Positions 23,587 to 31,372 of a stretch of DNA of 36,685 nt are shown in pieces (position 1 is the stretch's first letter; the number at the start of each line of letters is the position of its first letter). The stretch is taken from positions 1 to 36,685 of the forward strand of contig JAFQYM010000019.1 of the NCBI GenBank assembly GCA_017406465.1, in the 5' to 3' direction. The DNA is from Kiritimatiellia bacterium (lineage in GTDB: Bacteria; Verrucomicrobiota; Kiritimatiellia; RFP12; UBA1067). Made by a program: the position numbers and the translations under genes. The notes under the pieces are model-generated. The model was not told where the DNA came from. It made no database searches and was given only the letters and a program-made list of their open reading frames with translations.

Positions 23587-24717
23587 CTAAAACGTCTTGC
23601 CTTCGACCCACTTTGAGCCGAGGACGACCCGAGAGGGGAACGTCCCGCCGCGAAGATACGCGGCGATTTCGCGGGCGAGCGCCTTGCCATGCGCGACAGG
23701 ATCCATCTCAAGGCGCGTCAACGGCTTCTCCCAGACAGGGCCGTGGCCCTTGTTGGCGTGGCTGACGACGGCGACGTCCTCGGGGATGCGAAGGCCGAGG
23801 CTATTAAGGGCGATGAGCCCGCCCTGGGCCACATAGTCGTCCGTAAAGAAGACGACGTCCGGTCGCCATGCGCCGCGCTTGGAGGCAAACCACTCCTGGA
23901 TCGCGGCGAATCCGCCCTTGGACATGGATTCAGGCGAGCCAAGGTTCTCGACCTCAAGCGTCTTGACCTCGACTCCAAGCATCTTCAGCATGTCAGTCGC
24001 GTCGTAGGCATTGGGAAGCCCCAGCACCTGAAGAACCCTGCGAACGCCCTTCTTTGCACAGGCGCGGGCGAATTCGCCAAGGGCGTTTCCTGTCATGATG
24101 TCGACCTGCCCGATGCAGTTGTCCGATGTGATCGCGCGGCATTTCCGGCCGTCCGCAATGCCGATGAACGGCCAGCCAGAGGCGGTCGCGATTCCAGCGG
24201 CTTCCGACGTGTTGCCGACGACTATCACAAGGTCCCACCGCTCCTTCAGGAACTCCTCCAGCTGAAGGTACTTGCGCTTTCCGCGGCATCCGCACGCAGA
24301 CGCGATGGAGACTTCTCCGCGCCCCTTCAGCAGACAGTCGCGCACACACGAGACGAGCTGGTCTATGTAATAGCAGTAGTATGGGTCCTGGACAAAGAAG
24401 AGGATGCGCTTCATGAACAGCGTCGGAAGCCCCCTTTCGACGACGACCGAACCGACATGCCTTTTCGGGACAGTCCATCCCTCCTTTGCGAGTTCCGCGA
24501 GTGCGCGACGCGCGGTCTTCTCGCCGACCTTCGCGACGACCGACAGCTCGATCGACCCCGGCAGCACCGCGCCCGGCTCGAAGATGCCGCACCGTATGGC
24601 GTCTTTGAGGCATCGCGCAAGCTGTGCGGAAAGGAGCTTCCCGCCCGCCTTCCAGCGGCCGGCCTCAAGCTCGCCCTTAAGCGCCTCTGCAATCTTCTCG
24701 GACTCCAGCTTCTTCAT
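23587..24717 (-). CDS. GntR/LacI hybrid transcriptional regulator
   Basis: 376 residues from ATG 24717. The N-terminal winged helix is GntR-like (LARCLKDAIRCGIFEPGAVLPGSIELSVVAKVGEKTARRALAELAKEGW, residues about 30-80), followed by a LacI-type periplasmic-binding-fold sensor: MKRILFFVQDPYYCYYIDQL, WDLVIVVGNTSEAAG, PDVVFFTDDYVAQGG and PEDVAVVSHANKG. Such hybrids sense a sugar and repress or activate neighbouring catabolic genes. The adjacent 22-kb hydrolase cluster on the same strand is the obvious target. The ATG is favoured over the GTG at 24726 because TATAAT ends at 24727, so GTG could not be transcribed from that promoter. A remnant of a paralogue lies at 22666-22734. Quoted helix text is shown as a marker of position. 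Confidence 0.85.
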   Translation of the reverse strand: MKKLESEKIAEALKGELEAGRWKAGGKLLSAQLARCLKDAIRCGIFEPGAVLPGSIELSVVAKVGEKTARRALAELAKEGWTVPKRHVGSVVVERGLPTLFMKRILFFVQDPYYCYYIDQLVSCVRDCLLKGRGEVSIASACGCRGKRKYLQLEEFLKERWDLVIVVGNTSEAAGIATASGWPFIGIADGRKCRAITSDNCIGQVDIMTGNALGEFARACAKKGVRRVLQVLGLPNAYDATDMLKMLGVEVKTLEVENLGSPESMSKGGFAAIQEWFASKRGAWRPDVVFFTDDYVAQGGLIALNSLGLRIPEDVAVVSHANKGHGPVWEKPLTRLEMDPVAHGKALAREIAAYLRGGTFPSRVVLGSKWVEGKTF

Positions 24718-24726
24718 TGCCCGCAC

Positions 24727-24738
24727 ATTATACCAAAA
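24727..24738 (-). promoter_or_regulatory. Promoter element of the regulator gene (predicted leaderless)
   Basis: TTTTGGTATAAT on the minus strand. Nine bases separate the hexamer from the ATG at 24717, so transcription should begin at or within a base or two of the start codon. Confidence 0.6.
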
Positions 24739-24786
24739 CCAGAGCCCCCAAAGTCGCCTGATTAGCTCGCAGTTCCCCGGCTGCGC

Positions 24787-24906
24787 TCAGGGCACCATTG
24801 CCGGCAGCTTGGCGATCTCCTTCGCGTCACGGGTGGTGAAGGAAGTGACGCGACGGCCGAGGCAGTTGATGGACGAGCCAAGGCCATGCAGCTCGATGTT
24901 GTCGAT
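24787..24906 (-). pseudogene. Unidentified 3' gene remnant
   Basis: A 39-codon minus-strand frame ending in TGA: IDNIELHGLGSSINCLGRRV then TSFTTRDAKEIAKLPAMVP. Codon choice is GC-rich at third positions, as in neighbouring genes, and the sequence reads like a genuine protein end. A stop immediately precedes it. I do not recognise the family. The remaining gap, 24907-25085, holds repeated GGATGGTTG/GGTTGTGTCG words and nothing else that I can support. Confidence 0.45.
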
Positions 24907-25085
24907 TCAAGGATCGTGGATGTGGGATGGTTGTGTCGAGATCGTTCTTGGATTCGACACGAAGGATAGTTGTGTCGTGGTTGTTGGATGGTTGGGGGAA
25001 TGGTTGAATCGGCGTTGCGGCTTCCGAATGGTGAGCGAACGTCCGCCTGATACGCCATCCTCAATAAACTCGCCGAGATGTAATT

Positions 25086-25388
25086 TTATTTTCCTGCAAG
25101 TGCGGCCTTCAGCCGCTCTTCCACCTGCGCGGCGGATATGCCGCGGAGAAGTATGCGCTTTTGCTTCGAAGTCTCGCCGCTCTTGAAGACGACGGCAGAC
25201 TTCGCAAGAGCGAATTCGTCGGCAAGCGTCTCGATAAGTTCCTTGTTGGCCTTTCCGTCCACAGGGGCGCAGCGTATTCGCACCTTGACGGCATCGCCCA
25301 TGAGCGAGTCAATCCCCGCCCTCGACGAGCGCGGCTGTGCCCGGACGCTTATTACCACGCCGTCAGGCGTCTCCGAAAGACATTCCAT
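25086..25388 (-). CDS. DUF167 / YggU family protein
   Basis: 100 residues from ATG 25388, one base after the stop of the kinase gene (TAG then TATG), so translation is probably coupled. The family pattern is clear: ISVRAQPRSSRAG, VKVRIRCAPVDGKANKELIE and SGETSKQKRILLRGIS. DUF167 proteins are small, widespread and without an established function. Here it closes an operon with helicase, nucleotidyltransferase and sugar kinase. Confidence 0.88.
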   Translation of the reverse strand: MECLSETPDGVVISVRAQPRSSRAGIDSLMGDAVKVRIRCAPVDGKANKELIETLADEFALAKSAVVFKSGETSKQKRILLRGISAAQVEERLKAALAGK

Positions 25389-25389
25389 A

Positions 25390-26442
25390 CTACGAATTGC
25401 GCCAGTTGGCAAGCGACGCGAGCGGCGCCGCCTCGTCTGCGGTCGTCGCTATCGACGGCTTCAGCGTCTTGCAGCCGATTGCGGCGAGGTCGCGCTCAAG
25501 CGCGGCAAACTGCGCATCGTCCTCGTATGTTCCGACGATCGCGCCGCCAGAGCCCGCGAACTTCGCGCTCGCGCCGCTCTTCCTCGCCGTCATCACCATG
25601 CGGCGGTTCTCCTCTGCGACATTGAAGATGCGGTCGCGGAGATCGAAATTGGCGTTCACGAGAGCGGGGATCTTCTCGGGATGGCCCGCGAGAAGCGCGT
25701 CGCGCCCCTGCTGCGCGATGTCCGCGAACTCCGTCATCGCCGCGAGGACATCGGAGTTCTTCGCCTCGAAGAGACGCTTCACTTCCTTGTGCGCCTCGCC
25801 CGACTCCTCCGCGCGCGCCGCGTCGTAGGAGACATAGAGCTTCGGCATTAGCGCGGGGTCGATGCGCTCGTACCTTCCGCGATTGTTCGCCTCGACGAAC
25901 GACTTTTCGAAGTCCATGAAGACGACGCCGTTGTACATCTGGATTACGCGGTCCTGGAAGCCGCAGTTGATGCGAAGCTCCTCCTTCTCGGCCTCGAGGC
26001 AAATCGTCGGCGCGACTTCGAGCGGAATCTCGACTTCGTAGAACTTCATCAGCGCCTTGAGCATCGCCGAGCATATCGCGGACGATCCCGAGAGCCCGAC
26101 AAGGCGCGGGATGTTGATCTTGTACTCCGCCGTGAAGTTGCGCTTCGGCAACGTCACGCCGCTCCTGCAGCAGTACTCGTAGAATCGCTTCGTGACGGCC
26201 TTGAGGAGCCGTATGCCGCCATAGTAGCCGTAGAGCCGAAGGTCGCGCACAAGCTGCTCGGGCGAGTCGAACGTCGCATCGTCAACCTCGCCAGGAACAA
26301 ACCTGAGCCGCGCCGACTCCGTGAGCGCAAGCTCCACGCCGAAGTTCGAGAACGCGAACGACACCGTCTTCCCGAAATATCCGTCCGACGGATTCCCCAA
26401 AAAACCCGCCCTCGCGAAGCTCCTAGTTTTGATTGATTCCAC
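25390..26442 (-). CDS. GHMP kinase, glucuronokinase-like
   Basis: 350 residues from GTG 26442, chosen because GGAGG lies six bases upstream; an ATG seven codons earlier lacks such a site. Motif 2 of GHMP kinases is seen as PRLVGLSGSSAICSAMLKAL (P-loop), motif 1 is near ARAGFLGNPSDGYFGKTVSF, and the C-terminal glycine-rich motif is KFAGSGGAIVGTY. The opening and P-loop resemble plant-type glucuronokinases more than galactokinase or heptose kinases. Such an enzyme converts D-glucuronate and ATP to glucuronate 1-phosphate. The gene overlaps a GalU-like nucleotidyltransferase gene by 20 bases, which could make the UDP-sugar from the product. A heptose 7-phosphate kinase is an alternative. Confidence 0.75.
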   Translation of the reverse strand: MESIKTRSFARAGFLGNPSDGYFGKTVSFAFSNFGVELALTESARLRFVPGEVDDATFDSPEQLVRDLRLYGYYGGIRLLKAVTKRFYEYCCRSGVTLPKRNFTAEYKINIPRLVGLSGSSAICSAMLKALMKFYEVEIPLEVAPTICLEAEKEELRINCGFQDRVIQMYNGVVFMDFEKSFVEANNRGRYERIDPALMPKLYVSYDAARAEESGEAHKEVKRLFEAKNSDVLAAMTEFADIAQQGRDALLAGHPEKIPALVNANFDLRDRIFNVAEENRRMVMTARKSGASAKFAGSGGAIVGTYEDDAQFAALERDLAAIGCKTLKPSIATTADEAAPLASLANWRNS

Positions 26443-27136
26443 GATATGCCTCCAGTGCTGCAAAATAGCCGTCGGGGTTGCCGATGTCCTGGCGCTTTCC
26501 GGGATAGACGTAGGCGTAGGCCTCGCGCTCGGAGAGCATTCGCCTGATTGCGTCGGTGAGCTGTATCTCGCCGCCCTTCCCAGGCGTCTGCGTCTTCAGG
26601 TAGCCGAAGATCGCGGCAGGAAGCAGATAGCGTCCCGCGACCGCGATGTCGCTCGGAGCCTCCTCGATCGCGGGCTTCTCGACCATATCCACAATGCGGT
26701 CGCCTTCAAGCTTCATTATCCCGTAGCGCGAAACCTTCTCCTTCGGCACTCGCTCGCAGCCGATTACCGCCGCGCCGCCGTGCGCCTTCGACACCTCCAC
26801 CATCTCCTTCGCGGCGCAGCATCCGACAACAAGCGCGTCGCCAAGAAGGATGAGAACATCGTCGTCGATCTCCGCCTGCAGTACCGCGTGGCCAAGCCCC
26901 TTCTGTTCCTTCTGGTAGACGAAGCGGATGTCGCCCTGTCCCTCGAAGTATCTCCGTATCAGCTCCTTGCCCTCGGAGATGACGATCACCACCTCGCTCG
27001 CGCCCGCCGCACGCGCCTCGTCGACAATTAGTTCAAGCGCCGGTTTTGCGCCAATAGGAAGCATCTCCTTCGGAACGACGCGCGTCACAGGAAGGAAGCG
27101 CGTGCCAAGCCCCGCAGCTGGAATTATCGCCTTCAT
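26423..27136 (-). CDS. galU: UTP-glucose-1-phosphate uridylyltransferase-type nucleotidyltransferase
   Basis: 237 residues, shorter than the 280-300 usual for GalU. The nucleotide-binding start MKAIIPAAGLGTRFLPVTRV and VPKEMLPIGAKPALELIVDE are GalU signatures. LGDALVVG is the metal-binding Asp strand (GD in place of the usual DD), and VEKPAIEEAPSDIAVAGRYL and the closing NPDGYFAALEAY are also typical. It should join a sugar 1-phosphate to UTP. Missing length comes mainly from loops in the middle of the sugar-binding part. The start overlaps the helicase stop as ATGA and GAGGTG precedes it. Linkage to a GHMP kinase suggests UDP-glucuronate or another UDP-sugar as product. Confidence 0.85.
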   Translation of the reverse strand: MKAIIPAAGLGTRFLPVTRVVPKEMLPIGAKPALELIVDEARAAGASEVVIVISEGKELIRRYFEGQGDIRFVYQKEQKGLGHAVLQAEIDDDVLILLGDALVVGCCAAKEMVEVSKAHGGAAVIGCERVPKEKVSRYGIMKLEGDRIVDMVEKPAIEEAPSDIAVAGRYLLPAAIFGYLKTQTPGKGGEIQLTDAIRRMLSEREAYAYVYPGKRQDIGNPDGYFAALEAYRGINQN

Positions 27137-28428
27137 TTATGTCCACCTCTCTTCTGCCCGAAGTCAACCTGGCGGCGACCGATAAACGATTTGCGACGGC
27201 GCTTGCCGTGCGGCCCATGGGCGCCGCCCTTGTTGTTCTGCCCGCCGCGCATTGGCGCGACCCACGCAGGAGGCGGCAGGTCCGGCTGCGCCTCGAATGG
27301 ATGGTCGCGGTCAACGGGAATCGATTTCCTTATGAGGCGCTCAATCGCCTTGAGCTGGCCGCGTTCCTCATGCGTCACGAACGAGATTGCAGCGCCCGAC
27401 TCGCCAGCGCGCGCCGTCCGGCCGATGCGGTGGACATACGACTCGGTCTCGAGCGGCAGCTCCATGTTGACGACGCACGAGACGTCGGGAACGTCGATGC
27501 CGCGCGAGGCGATGTCGGTCGCGACAAGTACGCGCACGTCGCCGCGGCGGAACCCCTCGAGCGCGCGCGTGCGCTGGCCCTGCGTCTTGTCGGAGTGGAT
27601 TGCGGCGCAGGCGACACCGGTCCGCGAAAGTTTCTTCACGACGCGGTCCGCGCCGTGGCGCATCTTCGTGAAGACGATAACCCTGTTCCACTCGGGATGC
27701 TGCTCGAGGAGATGCGCGAGAAGCGCGTCCTTCTGGCTCTTCGCGACGAACATCACCTTCTGGTTGATCTTCTCGACCGTCGGCGTCTCCGGCGAGATCG
27801 TGACGGACGCGGGATCGTGGACGAGTTCGCCAGCGAGCTTGAGGACAGGCGGCGGCATCGTCGCGGAGAAGAAAAGCGACTGGCGCGACTTCGGGAGTTT
27901 CGAGATTATGCGCCTGATGTCCGGGAGGAAGCCCATGTCGAGCATGCGGTCTGCTTCGTCGAGAACGAAGCATTCAACCTGGTCGAGATAGAGTATTCCC
28001 TGGTTCATCAGGTCTATGAGCCGCCCCGGGCAAGCGACGACAGTCTCCGCGCCCTTCTTGATGTCCTTGACCTGCCCATACTGGCTGACGCCGCCGATGA
28101 GACACGCAAACGGCAGCTGCGCGTACTTCGAATACCGCTTCACGTTCTCGGCGGTCTGCACGGCGAGCTCGCGCGTCGGCGAGAGGACGAGCGCGCGCGG
28201 GTGACCGATATGCCGCGGCCGCCGCACGCGGACGAGGTGGTTCAGTATCGGCAGCATGAACGCCGCCGTCTTGCCAGTCCCGGTCTGTGCGCAGCCGATC
28301 AGGTCGCGCCCATCGAGAAGATATGGGATCGCCTTTTCCTGAATCGGCGTCGGCGTCGTGTAGCCCGCGTCCTTTATAGCGTGCTGCAGCTTCTGGTCGA
28401 GCCGCCCGAATACGGTGTTCTCAAACAT
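27133..28428 (-). CDS. DEAD-box RNA helicase, RhlE-type
   Basis: 431 residues; AGGAGA eight bases upstream decides for ATG 28428. Motifs are in order: Q motif (TPTPIQEKAIPYLLDGRDL), AQTGTGKT, PTRELA, DEAD in VLDEADRMLDMGF, SAT, ATDIASRGIDVP and HRIGRTARAG. The C-terminal tail is short and basic (GGQNNKGGAHGPHGKRRRKS), as in RhlE proteins that unwind rRNA or mRNA structures. It is the first gene of a four-gene unit continuing with galU, the kinase and the DUF167 gene. Confidence 0.93.
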   Translation of the reverse strand: MFENTVFGRLDQKLQHAIKDAGYTTPTPIQEKAIPYLLDGRDLIGCAQTGTGKTAAFMLPILNHLVRVRRPRHIGHPRALVLSPTRELAVQTAENVKRYSKYAQLPFACLIGGVSQYGQVKDIKKGAETVVACPGRLIDLMNQGILYLDQVECFVLDEADRMLDMGFLPDIRRIISKLPKSRQSLFFSATMPPPVLKLAGELVHDPASVTISPETPTVEKINQKVMFVAKSQKDALLAHLLEQHPEWNRVIVFTKMRHGADRVVKKLSRTGVACAAIHSDKTQGQRTRALEGFRRGDVRVLVATDIASRGIDVPDVSCVVNMELPLETESYVHRIGRTARAGESGAAISFVTHEERGQLKAIERLIRKSIPVDRDHPFEAQPDLPPPAWVAPMRGGQNNKGGAHGPHGKRRRKSFIGRRQVDFGQKRGGHK

Positions 28429-28452
28429 GTCTCTTTCTCCTGGTCCCACGCG

Positions 28453-28812
28453 TCACGTCTGGTACGGGCCGAGGAACGCCTCCTCGAAGTCGTAGCCGCC
28501 GATAAAGCTCTCGTGCATGTCGTTCTCGTCCTTGCCTATGCGGTGCGATTCCGCGAGGTTGAACATCATCTCGCCAATGTCCTCGCACGACTTGAGCCCC
28601 CACTCCGTCAGGACGCGGTAGGCGAGAGGCCCGAACTGGTCGAGCGCAGTCTCGCGGAACTCGTCCATTATGTCTTCCGCATTGGCATGAGCGCCGTCCT
28701 TTGTGAGATAGTGGACGACATCCATCAAAAGCGCATAGGCGCGGCCGTTATAGCGGTCGTCCTTCGCCACGATGTCCTCAAATGTGTCTGCCTCGAAGTC
28801 GATCTCTTCCAT
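28453..28812 (-). CDS. Minf_1886 family conserved protein
   Basis: 119 residues, acidic. The sequence YNGRAYALLMDVVHYL, FGPLAYRVLTEWGLKSCEDI and GEMMFNLAESHRIGKDENDM identify the Minf_1886-type family, known mainly from Verrucomicrobia and Planctomycetes; the function is unknown. It has no signal or TM segment. The ATG follows a TTTTGGTATAAT element by seven bases, with no ribosome site, so the mRNA is probably leaderless. The helicase gene starts 24 bases after its stop. Helpful as a lineage marker. Confidence 0.8.
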   Translation of the reverse strand: MEEIDFEADTFEDIVAKDDRYNGRAYALLMDVVHYLTKDGAHANAEDIMDEFRETALDQFGPLAYRVLTEWGLKSCEDIGEMMFNLAESHRIGKDENDMHESFIGGYDFEEAFLGPYQT

Positions 28813-28819
28813 GACGCCT

Positions 28820-28831
28820 ATTATACCAAAA
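28820..28831 (-). promoter_or_regulatory. Promoter element of the Minf_1886-type gene (predicted leaderless)
   Basis: TTTTGGTATAAT on the minus strand; the seven bases AGGCGTC separate the hexamer from the ATG at 28812. Confidence 0.6.
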
Positions 28832-28842
28832 GCGCGGCAGGG

Positions 28843-29151
28843 TCAGGACACGAACGCGAGGACCTCGTCCTTGCCCATGTATCCGATCTTCTGCGCGGCG
28901 AGCTCGCCGCCCTTGAAGAGAAGAAGCGCTGGGATAGACATGATTCCGAACTTCGCCGCGAGGTCGGGGCTCTCGTCGACGTTCACCTTGCAGACCTTTA
29001 GTGCACCTTCCTTCTCCTTCGCGACCTCCGCGACGACAGGCCCGAGCATCATGCAAGGCCCGCACCACTCGGCCCAGAAATCGACGAGGACGGGCACTTC
29101 GGAGCGAAGCACCTCTTCCTCGAAATTACCGCCGTTTACATTGACCTCCAT
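28843..29151 (-). CDS. trxA: Thioredoxin
   Basis: 102 residues, full length. VDFWAEWCGPCMMLGPVV carries the WCGPC redox site (Cys30 and Cys33), and SIPALLLFKGGE provides the cis-proline (IPA). It acts as a cytoplasmic disulfide reductant. It starts one base after the stop of the folK gene (TGAG ATG), so both are on one message driven by the folK promoter. Confidence 0.95.
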   Translation of the reverse strand: MEVNVNGGNFEEEVLRSEVPVLVDFWAEWCGPCMMLGPVVAEVAKEKEGALKVCKVNVDESPDLAAKFGIMSIPALLLFKGGELAAQKIGYMGKDEVLAFVS

Positions 29152-29152
29152 C

Positions 29153-29641
29153 TCATCTCTCCTTTCTCGGCGTGTTCACCGCGCCGCTGCCGCCGGGACA
29201 ATCGAGACAATCCGCAAGCCCCAGCTCTGCAAGCGGACCCATTACGAAATCGCGCATCCGCGCACGCGGATGGGGAAGCGTCAGTTCGGGATCGTCCGAC
29301 ACCATGCCGCCGAAGTCAACGAGGTCTATGTCGATTGTGCGCGGCCCGTTGCGAACGGTGCGAATCCTCCCGAGCGAATCCTCCACCGCGTGCATCCTCT
29401 TGGAGAACTCCCGCGCCGAAAGCGCCGTCTCGAACACCGCGACCTGGTTCATGAACTTCATGGCGGCGAATTCGGGCGGAACGTCGACCGGCTCCGTCTC
29501 GACAACGCCGCTCGCCGCGACAAGTTTCGTCTCCGGGAACGCGGCAAGCGCGTCGACCGCGCGGGAAAGGTACTCCACGCGCGGCTCGATGTTGGACCCG
29601 AGCGAGACAATCGCCCTGACTCTCCCCTCCTCTGCCTCCAT
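29153..29641 (-). CDS. folK: 2-amino-4-hydroxy-6-hydroxymethyldihydropteridine pyrophosphokinase
   Basis: 162 residues, typical length. VSLGSNIEPRVEYLSRAVDAL is the N-terminal signature, and GPRTIDIDLVDFGG with LPHPRARMRDFVMGPLAEL is the HPPK signature with the two metal-binding Asp residues (DID). The enzyme transfers pyrophosphate from ATP to 6-hydroxymethyl-dihydropterin in folate synthesis. A TATACT element ends six bases before the ATG and no ribosome site precedes it, so the message is predicted to start at the ATG. It is co-transcribed with trxA. Confidence 0.93.
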   Translation of the reverse strand: MEAEEGRVRAIVSLGSNIEPRVEYLSRAVDALAAFPETKLVAASGVVETEPVDVPPEFAAMKFMNQVAVFETALSAREFSKRMHAVEDSLGRIRTVRNGPRTIDIDLVDFGGMVSDDPELTLPHPRARMRDFVMGPLAELGLADCLDCPGGSGAVNTPRKER

Positions 29642-29647
29642 GCGAAC

Positions 29648-29660
29648 AGTATACCAAAAA
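29648..29660 (-). promoter_or_regulatory. Promoter element of folK-trxA (predicted leaderless)
   Basis: TTTTTGGTATACT on the minus strand; six bases separate the hexamer from ATG 29641. It is the same motif as at 24727, 28820 and 31474, with C for A at position 5. Confidence 0.6.
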
Positions 29661-29903
29661 TCCGCGATGACGGCTTAGCATGGAACCTTAAAGAACCGCA
29701 TCTGCGGGGTGAAATTGTCTTTAATACGGAGACTTTACCGTTACTCCCTCTTCGAAGATTGTCTCAGGGTCGATGTCAACACACTTCCTGTCGTTACGCC
29801 CTCCAGCAATGTCAAACGCAAGAGTTCCATTCATAACCGTCATGGTAGAAAGAAACGTCTTGCGGTCACGCAATGGACGAAAGACCGGGCCACAATACCA
29901 CAA
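29661..29903 (-). pseudogene. Unidentified coding remnants in the folK-ATPase gap
   Basis: Minus-strand frames read TMTVMNGTLAFDIAGGRNDR then KCVDIDPETIFEEGVTVKSPY and a stop, then after a frame change NFTPQMRFFKVPC and a stop. The first resembles the end of an autotransporter-style or amidohydrolase-like protein and the second a common secreted-protein C-terminus, but neither is firm. The gene body upstream is missing. From 29904 to 30013 I see nothing that I can support. Confidence 0.35.
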
Positions 29904-30013
29904 AACTGCTCATGATGGAGCAGTGAAATTTTGGAACGCGTTTCTTTTCGTAACTTTTGTGCACTGACACGCAACTTCAAAGTCTCCATTGGCCGCCGAG
30001 GCGCGAATCTGCG

Positions 30014-30062
30014 AGTTAAGGGGGTATTTTTCAATAGCTTTTCTAATTTCACCCCCTTAACT
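30014..30062. repeat. 12-bp perfect inverted repeat upstream of the ATPase gene
   Basis: AGTTAAGGGGGT at 30014-30025 is repeated exactly inverted at 30051-30062 with a 25-base AT-rich loop. The right arm ends at the first base of the -35 of the ATPase gene. It may be an operator, the end pair of a small mobile unit, or a terminator-like hairpin for nothing annotated. Confidence 0.8.
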
Positions 30063-30090
30063 TGCCATTTCGCGGCGGATTTGCTATACT
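30062..30090 (+). promoter_or_regulatory. Promoter of the ATPase gene (predicted leaderless)
   Basis: TTGCCA (30062-30067), a 17-base spacer and TATACT (30085-30090). The ATG at 30098 is seven bases later with no ribosome site, so the transcript should begin at the start codon. Confidence 0.65.
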
Positions 30091-30097
30091 GCCCTCC

Positions 30098-31327
30098 ATG
30101 AACTACTACAAGAGAGAAAACTACCTCCGCAAGATTCGCGGATTTTATGAGGACACTGGCCTCATAAAGGTAATTACCGGCGTCAGGCGCTGCGGAAAAT
30201 CCTGTCTTATGGAAACAATTGCCGACGAAATGCGGGAACGCGGAGCGGACGATGCGCACATTGTCTATATTGATCTTGACCGCCGCCCATACCGAGCCAT
30301 CAAGACCCCCGACCGCCTTGAACGGCTCATCGACGAAAAGACACCGTCCTCTGGAACGACATATCTCTTCATCGATGAAATCCAGAATGTAAAGAACTTC
30401 GAAGAAGTAATCAATGCTTTCCGCGTCGAAGGCCGACACTCCATCTTCATCACCGGTTCGAATTCCTATCTCCTGAGCGGAGAGCTTGTCACGAAGCTGA
30501 CGGGACGATACATTGAATTCGAAATGTTCCCGCTCACCTTCGACGAGTTCCTTGGCATGAAGGAATTTCTCGGAAAGAGCATATCCGCCAATCTTGTCGA
30601 TGAGTTCGACCAGTATCTTCGTGACGGCGGATTCCCGAAAGCTGTTCAGTACGATTCCGCCGACGACCGCAGGACATACATTGAAAGCGTCGTTGCCGAG
30701 ATATTCAAAAAAGACATCCGCCGCCGCATAAAGATCCGCAATCTTTCCGTGTTCCAGAAAGTTCAGACATACCTTGTCAACAACTTCGGCGCGACGACAG
30801 GTCTCGACAACCTCCTTGATGACCTTGAAAAGGCGGAAACGCACATCAAGCGCGAAACGCTGAACCGGTACATCGGCATTCTGAAGGACGCAAAGATCCT
30901 GTATGAATGCAGCCGGTTCGACCTCAAGTCCCGCAGATCCATCAGGGGAGAACAGAAATACTACCTGTCCGACCTCGGCTTCTACTTCGCCACCAATACC
31001 GACAACCGGATCAACTACGGGCCGGCGCTTGAAAACGTAATCTACACCTACGCCCGTTCTCACGGCTATGCGGCAAGCATAGGGCGCATCGGAACGCTTG
31101 AATGCGACTTCATCCTCCGCAGGGGCGATACCGGCTACGCCTACGTGCAGGCGTGCATGACGATGATGAACGACCGCAAGACCGAAGACCGAGAATACGC
31201 CCCGCTTGAGAAGATTCGCGACAACTACCCCAAATACATCCTCACGCGCAACGATCCCATCCAGCAGCGTAACGGCATCATCCACCGCAACCTTCCGGAA
31301 TTCATGCGCGCCAGCACCGCGTTCTGA
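30098..31327 (+). CDS. AAA ATPase with DUF4143 domain
   Basis: 409 residues, the normal size of this family. N-terminal AAA_14 P-loop domain: GVRRCGKS (Walker A), TYLFIDEIQNV (Walker B) and ITGSNSYLLSGELVTKLTGR (sensor region). The C-terminal DUF4143 part ends with a PD-(D/E)XK-like layout, PALENVIYTYARSHGY and LECDFILRRGDTGYAYVQ. These proteins are frequent, mobile and of unknown role, possibly nucleic-acid or stress related. The base composition is clearly less GC-rich than mfd next door, and the gene has its own promoter between remnants and a hairpin, so horizontal acquisition is likely. Start 30098 is chosen over an in-frame upstream start because it fits the promoter. Confidence 0.92.
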   Translation: MNYYKRENYLRKIRGFYEDTGLIKVITGVRRCGKSCLMETIADEMRERGADDAHIVYIDLDRRPYRAIKTPDRLERLIDEKTPSSGTTYLFIDEIQNVKNFEEVINAFRVEGRHSIFITGSNSYLLSGELVTKLTGRYIEFEMFPLTFDEFLGMKEFLGKSISANLVDEFDQYLRDGGFPKAVQYDSADDRRTYIESVVAEIFKKDIRRRIKIRNLSVFQKVQTYLVNNFGATTGLDNLLDDLEKAETHIKRETLNRYIGILKDAKILYECSRFDLKSRRSIRGEQKYYLSDLGFYFATNTDNRINYGPALENVIYTYARSHGYAASIGRIGTLECDFILRRGDTGYAYVQACMTMMNDRKTEDREYAPLEKIRDNYPKYILTRNDPIQQRNGIIHRNLPEFMRASTAF

Positions 31328-31372
31328 ACCACAGGCCAACACATACTCGCCACGCTTGTCGCGATCCGTTGT

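Noticed and set aside
26440..26463. ATG 26463 as the kinase start
   Set aside because: It lacks a ribosome site; GTG 26442 has GGAGG six bases upstream and begins directly at the conserved fold.
27139..29001. A 620-codon plus-strand open frame opposite helicase and galU genes
   Set aside because: High GC content leaves antisense frames open; the minus-strand genes have complete motifs.
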